A DNA stretch of 64,000 nt from Datisca glomerata (Eukaryota; Streptophyta; Magnoliopsida; Cucurbitales; Datiscaceae): NCBI GenBank assembly GCA_003255025.1, contig QANY01009128.1:193536-257535 (forward strand). Direction: 5' to 3'. Shown one piece after another: positions 56,056 to 64,000 of this stretch. The translations under genes were made by a program, and so were the position numbers. The first letter of the stretch is position 1. Every line of letters begins with the position of its first letter. Under the pieces are notes generated by a model. It was not told the DNA's origin. It made no database searches and saw only the letters and a list, made by a program, of their open reading frames with translations.

Positions 56056-57944
56056 AATCTTTTATTGTGTTTCTTCATCGAGAGCTAACTCATGAAGTTT
56101 TCTTTTGAATTTAGATTGGCATTTGTTGACAAAATGTCCAGTTAAGCCACACTTATAACAAATGGCTTTGACTTTGCTATTATGAGATTTCTGGTGTGGT
56201 TGAGATCTATATTTGGGTTCTTTATGTCTGAATTTTTTTTTGGAAAAGTATTTTTTATGCGATTTAAGATGCTTTGAGGAAATCCTAGGAGGCTTGGATG
56301 AAGAAGAAGTGGTTGGATATTGGATTTTAGTATCATAGGCAAATTGATCACAAAATTCACCTAATTCTTTTCTGTTGTCAAGATTCTGACTCTTCATCAT
56401 ATGTTGTAGTTTCATATAATTGCATAATCCTAGTCCTTCTTCTATTACTAGGGCAGTGAGATGTCCATAAGTATATTGATCATAAGGAATATCCATTTGA
56501 TCATGCTTATCACGTAGTTTTCTTTTTACTCTTTCAGCAAAAAGACTTGGGAGGCCATCAATGAACTTTGCCTTCCAATGTTCATTATTTGCATCACTTT
56601 TCTGTATGACTTTCATAAGAAAGACATCTTTATACCATCTGAAGTGAGTCAGAGAAGGGCATCTCATGTTTTGGAGAAGTTATCGGTGCCTGTCAGTATT
56701 GACAATTCCTGGGCCAAGGAAATGGTGAATAATAGATTGGGCCAGGGTATAACAGGCATCTTCAGTTCTGGTATGAGTACCAGTAATTGGATCAATATGT
56801 ATTTTGAAAGAGTCTAAGATTTCTTGGCGTTGACTTTCAGTGAGACAGTTGTCCAACCAGCCTTTCAGTGTTCCTGTGAAACCATTGACCAGTAACCTGC
56901 AGATCTGGTGATCCGTATTCTCATTCTGGTTACATACAGAAGAGTACATGATCATTTGATGAATGGTCTCAAAGACCTGATATTCTGTTTTGCCATCTAT
57001 GTTCCATTCGTAGATGGTTTTGCCATGGTAAGATTTCTGAGAATGAAGAAAGTCTTCTTCATATAAGAAATCTTGGGGAGTAGGTCTGGGATAATAATAC
57101 CTACTTGGTCCAGTTAAAGCCATACATGTAGTAGGTCTTTTTGAATAGCTAGAAGAGAGTTTATTGATGGAATCATCAAAATTCTTTTGAATATCTAAGA
57201 TTTGAGAGAGGGAATACTCTTCAGGTTCTTCAGGACTTGGTGCATCCTGATTCATCATGTTCAACTGTCCGGAAGATGATTCAGATGTGGAGGTCTTCTC
57301 AGGTGTAGAGATCTTCAGATTCTTGATCTTATCCATTATGGTTTCCATGAAATCTTCCTCCTTTTTACTAGATTTTAATTTAAAATTCTGAACATCTAAA
57401 GGAGGTTTAAAAGTTACTGGTTCAATCGTGAATTTAGGTTTGTCTGTTGGAAGAGTTTTAGATTGGATCTCCTGGATTTGAGAAACCTGTTCCTCAATCA
57501 TAGTTAACTGTGTTCCTACAGTTTGAAGGAAGAGGTTGGTGTAATTGTTCTGTTTGGTTACGGGTACAATATCTTTTACCTTAACAATATCTTGATGGTT
57601 GGTCTTATCTGGCACCTCAGTATAGGGGTTAATGACCAATGGTTTTTGGTTACCTTATCCTAGAGCAAGTTCTAAGGATAAGGGTGGTGGATGAATTGCA
57701 CGGTAAGTTCTACCAGTTGTGGTTATCCAAGTTTTCTGTATATTGGTGAGAACTTGTAACTGTTGGTCATCTTTAATTTTGACTCTTTGAGTGAGCTGGT
57801 AATACCATTCAGGAAAAGACTGAAGGCATTGATCCTGTTCTAATTGGAAGTAGTACAGGTTCTTAAGATCTAAGAGCTGTTGAGGATTATGGTTGGAAAA
57901 ATACCAATCTCTGAAATCCTTATATTTTGATTGCATAAAATCCC
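56056..57944 (-). pseudogene. EPRV-beta unit 2: coat region
   Basis: Open pieces on the minus strand are about 57944-57655, 57639-56680 and 56667-56062, separated by stop codons or a small indel near 56670. The zinc knuckle CYKCGLTGHFVNKC (near 56150) is complete. WNIDGKTEYQVFETIHQ is kept. The N terminus of the ORF is lost at the junction at 57944, so codons equivalent to MDFTPNSML are missing. Very similar to unit 3 (only scattered base differences). Confidence 0.85.
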
Positions 57945-57980
57945 CATTGTTTGCATCACTTCTCTGCATGACTTTCATAA
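57945..57980 (-). repeat. 36-bp filler copied from the coat region
   Basis: 57945-57980 is identical to 49450-49485 of unit 3 (36 of 36 bases), including two bases (CTCTGCATG) that differ from unit 2 itself. It lies exactly at the junction between the truncated coat ORF and unassigned sequence. It resembles templated filler DNA from end-joining repair. Confidence 0.8.
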
Positions 57981-58389
57981 CTTGGGCTAACCAACACGCA
58001 CCCATCATGTGAGGAGGCAAAACACTGTAGGTTCAGTTAGTTCAGATAATAAAATAACTTACACTGAGCACGTCTGTCAACGTTTTACAGGGGTCAACGG
58101 TCTTAACGCAATCTCTGCTCAACAGACCTTACCCAGACGTGACTTGGGTGACGTCCCACTCAGTGTTCATTGATTGTTCCTTGAACTTACTATAGTACAG
58201 TGAGTACTTCCTCAACCATAACATATACATATTGAGTGCCTTGGGCTAGCAACAGGATCATGATTAGTAGAGTTTATAGTCATGGTTATACACGGTTTAC
58301 ATTAATACATACATGGTCTCACGAACATAGAATATGGGGAATAAAAAAAACTTACGGTAAGGGAGCACTGGAGCTCCTGGTGATAACAG
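57981..58389. other. Unassigned segment inside the EPRV-beta array
   Basis: About 410 bp have no match elsewhere in the window. It lies where leader and movement-protein gene would be. It may be true leader, or host/other repeat DNA captured at the junction. No primer-binding site and no long ORF were found (the plus-strand frame 58236-58451 is short and unsupported). Confidence 0.4.
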
Positions 58390-58755
58390 CGTTATATATG
58401 TGCAGGTGTGAGCAGGACAGTAATGGAGATAAAGAAATAAGAGAGGATTGAGAGAAAGGCAAACTTAAGAGCTCAACGCATGAGCATTCTATTAAACATA
58501 AAAGAAAAGCTTCGTTCTTTCTCAACAAGGGTGAGAGGCCCTTTTATAATACAAAAAGTAATTTAACTAGAGTACAATATTAGTTAAAAAAAGTAACTTA
58601 ACTCAAGCTTAAAGTAACTATACAACATTATTCTATGCGTAGATAATTAGGTAGAATAGTGTGGTGTGCTAAACATCGTCCACGTGTTCGGATGTGGCAA
58701 GGTTACTGTGGAAACCTTTGTCTGCTCCTGTTTTGTGTGTGGCAGCTAGTCGGTT
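58390..58755 (-). promoter_or_regulatory. EPRV-beta intergenic region and promoter (between units 1 and 2)
   Basis: The minus strand carries TATAAAAG at 58541-58548 in the same setting as at 51799. It is near-identical to 51641-52040 apart from a ~12-bp GA-rich deletion near 58455. Confidence 0.65.
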
Positions 58756-59436
58756 AAGCTTAATTGAGTTTGCCTTTCCCTTTATGGTCTTTGTCTTTTT
58801 CGAGCTGGTCAGATATAATGGACGCTAAGGAGTCCCAAAAGTCAACAATGGTAGGCTCTGGTGGGTCCACTGCGGTTGTCAAATCGGGTGGTGTCAGGTC
58901 TGGTAAGTCATCATTGGGGTCTTGACTCTCGCCAGCAAGGATGCTGAAGGCATTATGTTGAATGATGTCCAGACTTAGATCAGTGGTTGGTTTAGGAGGA
59001 GGTGATATGGATAATGGTCTCTGTGGACTCGGATTGGTACTGGATGTGGCCATAGAGGTTGTGTCAGATCCAAAAACATGGAGAAACTGGTTTTTGACAA
59101 AAGCCATGGTTCTGACAGCTAATTCTTGTTCACTAATTTTGGGGAATTGCTGTTTAATCAGGTTTTGAGCATTTAAGAATGGATTACTCATTGGTACTGG
59201 TACAGGTTTTGGGATTGATTCATAGCATGCTTGTGCATGGGTTTTGATCAGTTTGATTAATTCAGTTAGGTGGGGATTCATACCTTTGTCCCACCATTTG
59301 GTAAAAAAGATACGTTTTAACACGGGTATTTCATTCTAGTATTCACATTTCAGATCCCATTTCTAAATTCATGGGATATTGAATCGGATGATAAAATGTA
59401 CCAAAACTTTGACTACAATACTATTTTTATGGATTA
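58756..59436 (-). pseudogene. EPRV-beta unit 1: 3' ORF, C-terminal part
   Basis: Homology to unit 2 begins at 59436 (TCCATAAAAATAGTA on the minus strand) and the frame is open from 59323 to 58760 (187 codons), ending GKGKLN. The left part is frame-broken near 59330. Beyond 59436 the sequence is host promoter DNA, so this is the array's right border. Confidence 0.8.
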
Positions 59437-59983
59437 GGGCACGTGTTGCTGAGAGGTTCAAAGGGTAGTAACGTATAATTTTCCCTGGCTAGAGAAGTGC
59501 TAAATAAAGAAAAATCTATGCACCCCAATTTCATTGACCACGTGTGGTGTGTCACACAAAATATCTTTGCTGTCTTTGAATCTCATTCAGAAAGAAAAAA
59601 AGTTACGACTTTTCAGTTTTCTTGTTTTTGTTTCACTTCTCAGCTCACTCCAGGACTAGGATGGCAGGACCCCCACCAACCTACACGCACGCACTTCCAG
59701 TATTGTACCTTTCTTGCTGCAAAAGTAAAAGCTTTTCTTCTTAATATATTATGAAACGAATTTATCTGGAGTATCAAAATTTACGTCACCTTCGTTCACT
59801 CTCTTTTTTGATTTCCTGAGTCAGAAAATGCAAAAATGACATGTTTTTTTTAATCAGAACATGCGACAATAATAGTTGTTTTCCATATCAACTAATCACT
59901 CAGATGGAACAAAAGTCTACGAGACCGCCATTGCCGGTAATCAGTCAAAGCCTCCAATCTCTCTCCCTCTCTCTCTCTCCCTC

Positions 59984-60016
<33 letters not shown>

Positions 60017-60177
60017 ATATCTGAGTCATCTCTTCCTTGCACATCTTTTCTTGTTAAGAAAGAAAAGGGCAATTCCCTCCCTCTTTATTACTACTACTTC
60101 CCCATAGCCAAAATCTTACAGAAAACAGAACCGATAGAGGTTGAGACTCCTCTGTCTTTCGAATCTGCTACTCCAAA
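59437..60177 (+). promoter_or_regulatory. Upstream region and probable 5' UTR of PA200
   Basis: This ~740-bp interval separates the EPRV array from the PA200 start. It has a CT microsatellite (59955-60016), a frequent feature of plant 5' UTRs, and a CACGTG core at 59450-59455 and CCACGTGTGG at 59538-59547 (G-box-like). No clear TATA box is assigned. Two overlapping open frames (59841-60107 and 59876-60286) arise from the CT tract and are not supported as genes. Confidence 0.5.
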
Positions 60178-63100
60178 ATGCATCCCTATAACGAATGGCT
60201 TCCACCACCTGTTGCAGAACAAACTAAGAGAGAATACGAATCATTCGCTCGGATTGTGGGGTCCGTTAAGGACTCGTATCGACTAGATGATCCCGATTCT
60301 GTATATTCCACTCTCAAATGGGTCTCCGTCATTGACCTGTCAGTTTTTCTCACTTTTTCTTATTCCTTCATCTTTTCTGATTCTTAATTTTGCTCCACCA
60401 TTATCTCTTATCCTTTTTCGTTCTAGAAGAGCTTCTTGTTTTTCTCAGTTTCTTGTATAAGTTACTTTTTAGAATGCGATTTTTTTTCTGAATTACTTAG
60501 CTTTGCAATTATCGGATTCCGTGGAATTAAGAAGTATTTCGGTCTTAAGCTAAATCTACCAAACCATTTCTTTTCTCGCAAAATCTTACAAATATGCTGT
60601 GATAGGTCTTGATTCTTTATTTGGATGTTGCTTGGGATAACCTGGAAATTTTGTCTTCCTAACTTACGTCTTTAGTATAACTAAGTAGTCTAAGCTAATG
60701 AATTATCGTCCCCCCTCCCCCGGGTGCTGTTTAAAAAGACCCCATGGTGCATGTACTTTTTTTTTGTCAAGCATAGTGCTTATACTTAGGCCTTGGATAT
60801 TTAACGAAGACTTGAAGTTAGATTTCTTGCCGGACGGGGCAAACGTACTTATCAACTACATTTAAGGGTTGCATATGTGGAACTGTTGGCAATGCCATAT
60901 GAATGAAGTTGTGTGTTGAAGAACGAACAATTTTTGAAGATGATCTTCCGATCCATCCTTCTTTAGAATCTTTGGCCTTTATCATCACTTTGGATTGGAA
61001 AGGGTGACAATCCCTTTGTAACTGATTGCTAATTATCTTCAGTGCACCAATGAGCTTATGACTAGGCCTTACGTCAAGGACAAGCAGAGTAGATACTAGA
61101 CTTAGAGCATTAAGTGGCTTGTTTTTATAAGATGAAACTAGGCCGGCCTGCGTAGGATGCAGTATTTCCTGTCCGGCTGAGTTGTGGGCAATTCCCTCAC
61201 TGCGTGTTGCTGGGTCTGCTGAGTCGTGGGCGATTCTTTTATTTGTTTGAAAAGATCTAGTTATTTTCGTCAATGAATTTAATTCTAGAAGGCAGGTTTT
61301 CTGTATTATATGGGTTAATCATTTTCCAATGTTGTAGTTTATATGATTACAAATATATGCTTAGAAATTAGAGAAAGAACTACATACATGAGGCAATACT
61401 GAACACCCTCATAGTTCTGCATTTAACTACAAAGGCAATATCATCCTTTGGTGTTTAAGAGTGTTGGATATGGGTGGCTTAAGTTGTAGTGCCCTGAAAT
61501 GTTATGCCACTTAAATACTCCTCTAAATTATTCAATCTAATTTCAGAGCTGCCTCTAACTATTTTGATCAAACCATTTGCTCTAAGGATCTGAGCGATTG
61601 ATTCAGTTCACCAGTTGGCTAAATCATTTCTGAAAAGTTTCTCTTGCTTGAATTTTTTCACTGTTCTTTAATCAGATTATCGTGCTTAATTAATTTTAAA
61701 ATAGAGTATATTGAGCGTGGTGATGTTATACTTATTCACTTATCATAGAATATCGATTTTTTTTACAGTTATATGAAGTCTTAACTAAGTATATTTTTTA
61801 TGCAGCTTCATAAAAGCCAAGAGTGAAGTATCTTTGGAAGATGTGGGCTCTATCATTGATATTGGATTTCAGTTGTTTCACGTGGCAGAAAACAAGCCTT
61901 ACGCTCAGGTGCTACATTGTGGCTCAGACTCTCAGTCAGAATTGTCTTTTGCTTATCTAGTTTCCTAAGTATGGTTTCCACTTCTATTGATTAGGTTAGA
62001 TGGGGAAATATTTTAGTAAGAATACTCAACAAGTATCGAAAGAAGTTGTCGTTGAAAATTGCATGGCGACCGTTGTATGATACACTGATTCATACACATT
62101 TTACAAGGTAACTCTTACTGCACTTCTTCCTTGGAGTCGTTGAGCTAAAAGTTTGCCACTATACATAATTCAACTTTATTATTTTTAGAAGCCTTTGATC
62201 AATGAAAGTAATTCTACAAAGATACCCCATGGAAAAAAGAAGTATTTCCAACAAGATAGTGATTGGAAGTTCAACTTTTCGTTTTACATCCTACTTTTGT
62301 CTATGTTATTTTTTTTTGGGGGGGGGGGGGAGGTTGCAAATCATAATTTCTTTTACATTGATGATTAGAATTAAGATTATGTAGGAAGTCCACTCCCAAT
62401 TTCTACTTCTAGTATGACTTCCAAATATAAGATGATCTTCTTTCCCACCCTTACTTAGACCCTTTAATTCCTTAATCTAGTTCTTCCTTTGGAAAATTTG
62501 TTTGAGGTCTAAAACTATTATGAGTTTCTTATATAATGATTTTTTACCTCTTCTGGGAGCTCCCATTGGCATTGTCTTTTTTACATCTTGCAGGAATCCA
62601 GGCCCTGAAGGGTGGAGACTGAGGCAACAACATTTTGAGACTGTTACTTCCCTTGTTCGTTCTTGCCGGAGGTTTTTCCCTGCAGGTTCTGCCTCTGAGA
62701 TATGGAGTGAGTTTAGGTGAGTGGATGGCCATTTCCCCCTAAATTCTGAATTTATGCTATCGTGTCAAACATGGTACATCTACCAATATGATTCTTTTGG
62801 TTCGAAATTTCAATTCGATTAAAGACTGTTTCTTCAAGGAGATTGATCTTACTATATGAGGAGTTACGTACTGTGCCTATTATGGTTTTATCGGAGTTCT
62901 ATACGAGGACATAAATATTTCAGTTTGCTGACTTTTACTTTACAATGGAAAAGAATGCAACAGAAAGAAATATATTCCGTCCAGATATAATCACACGTTT
63001 TCCAATATACATGTAAGCACACGCTGCTTGACACTATGGTAGTTTGTTGAATGAGAATAGAAGTTAGCTTACACATAAAACAAAGTGGTCCATGTGGTCA

Positions 63101-63983
63101 TGATATGCATCCAAGTACTTCAGCTTTTTATGCATCTCTACATTAGTGTTGCGATGTCAACTTTTAAATTACTATTAATATATCCTACTTGCTTAGCTTG
63201 CCTATCAGATTTTCTTTTTAAATATAAGTCAATGAATTTGCAGATCATTATTGGAAAATCCATGGCACAATTCATCCTTTGAAGGATCTGGGTTTGTGAG
63301 ACTGTTTCTTCCTACAAACGTGGACAACCAGGAATTCTTTACCCTGTAAGGAGTCTGTATAAGTGGAAACTCTTTTTTTCTTTTATTTTGTAGTGTTTGT
63401 ACATGGCTTATATCAGAAAAAGTTGAATTGCTGATGTTGTAGTGATTGGATTAAAGACTCTATGAATCTGTGGGACTCGATTCCAAACTGCCAATTTTGG
63501 AACAGCCAGTGGGCTGCTATTGTCGCTCGTGTTGTGAAAAACTACAAATTTCTCGACTGGGAATGTCTCCTGCCAACACTTTTCACTAGATATTTAAATA
63601 TGTTTGAGGTGAGTCGTGAGTTTGTGGACTTTTCAAGCTATGTTATACTTAATTGGATATTTCTAAGAGCAATAGATTCCTGGGTATGGTCGAGCATGAT
63701 TTATTGCTATCAAGAGAATGGCAAGATGGATGCATTTATCTGAACTTGTTGTAGACATTTCTCCCCTTGGATTGATGACAAGACTAGCTAATTGATTGCA
63801 GCTGAATGGTTTTCAGCATTTCAAGTAATAAATTACTTTTTTACGCTTATATTTGGAAAATGACAGGTTCCAGTAGCTAATGGAAGTGGATCTTATCCCT
63901 TTTCTGTTGATGTTCCAAGAAACATGAGGTTCTTGTTTTCCAATAAGACAGTCACCCCATCGAAGGCCATTGCAAAATCAATT
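60178..63983 (+). CDS. PA200: Proteasome activator subunit 4 (PA200/Blm10), first seven exons; gene runs off the window
   Basis: PA200 is a large HEAT-repeat protein that caps the 20S proteasome, mainly in the nucleus. Exons: 60178-60338, 61806-61908, 61995-62107, 62594-62716, 63244-63345, 63443-63608 and 63867-63983. All introns are GT-AG and the exons join in frame with no stop (885 nt, 295 codons). The start MHPYNEWLPPPVAEQTKRE matches the plant family start. Later landmarks are SRRFFP-like SCRRFFPAGSASEIW, ENPWHNSSFEGSGFVRLFLP, WDSIPNCQFWNSQW and FSVDVPRN. The plant protein is about 1,800 residues, so roughly one sixth is here. Intron 1 is the longest (1467 bp). No lesions are seen; it appears functional. 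Confidence 0.95.
60339..61805 (+). other. PA200 intron 1
   Basis: Donor GTCAGT at 60339 and acceptor GCAG at 61802-61805. A minus-strand open frame at 60818-61273 has no recognised domain and could be a repeat fragment. Polypyrimidine/poly-C (60711-60721) is notable only as low complexity. Confidence 0.75.
62308..62333. repeat. T-run/G-run homopolymer junction in PA200 intron 3
   Basis: A run of T is followed directly by about 14 G residues. Runs of G of this length are rare in plant introns and are prone to sequencing-length error. Confidence 0.7.
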
Positions 63984-64000
63984 GTAAGAATAATGTGCTA

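Noticed and set aside
59841..60286. Two short ORFs just before PA200
   Set aside because: They depend on a CT microsatellite and overlap the PA200 start in another frame; more likely 5' UTR.
60818..61273. 151-codon minus-strand ORF in PA200 intron 1
   Set aside because: No domain recognised, and it lies wholly in an intron with good splice sites.
62202..62384. Small ORF in PA200 intron 3
   Set aside because: It spans the T/G homopolymer and lies between well-supported exons.

Overview
The window is plant nuclear DNA, from a eudicot as far as the one intact host gene allows me to say. It is AT-rich, repeat-dominated and full of nested, decayed reverse-transcribing elements. The only convincing intact host gene is the 5' part of PA200/PSME4 (proteasome activator 200) at the right edge. 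Its seven visible exons join in frame and all use GT-AG introns. I see no bacterial features, rRNA, tRNA genes or CRISPR arrays. The TGGTATCAGAGC-type motifs are primer-binding sites (PBS) of reverse-transcribing elements.

Layout. (1) 1-4140: five ~0.82-kb tandem units plus a partial sixth, made of the 3' end of a viral-type ORF and the intergenic DNA after it. (2) 4190-16460: a cluster of endogenous pararetrovirus (EPRV, Caulimoviridae-like) copies of one lineage, here called alpha. It holds a promoter/leader, a head-to-head leader palindrome, a plus-strand deletion derivative with ~316-bp terminal direct repeats (4864-11623), a foldback element (11699-12077), and a minus-strand copy running from PBS to PBS (16460 down to 12062). 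(3) 16553-17579: a fructokinase-like exon fragment on the minus strand, split by a non-autonomous hAT element with a perfect 8-bp target-site duplication. (4) 18665-27986: a complete but dead Ty3/Gypsy chromovirus with 2.1-kb and 2.55-kb LTRs. (5) 27987-44450: degenerate repeats, then an old Ty1/Copia element (32120-33585 and 41594-43240) interrupted by a second Copia element (33586-41593). About 4.5 kb of the second element, from mid-LTR to mid-integrase, is inverted. (6) 44455-59436: a minus-strand tandem array of a second EPRV lineage, beta. It has one nearly full unit, one unit with a long open protease-RT-RNase H frame of 888 codons, and two partial units. (7) 59437-63983: promoter, 5' UTR and first seven exons of PA200.

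Functionally, the EPRV frames encode a 30K-type movement protein (beta only), a coat/zinc-finger region, a retropepsin, RT and RNase H. A further 3' ORF with an Arg/Gly-rich N terminus and no function I can assign follows; in beta it slightly overlaps the polymerase frame. Every mobile unit here carries disabling lesions. The points most worth a second look are the lineage-alpha deletion derivative and repeat array, the uncharacterised 3' ORF present in both lineages, lesions shared between beta units (duplication after integration), the inversion that splits one Copia element, and the fructokinase/hAT locus. All family assignments come from motifs read by eye; no database search was possible.
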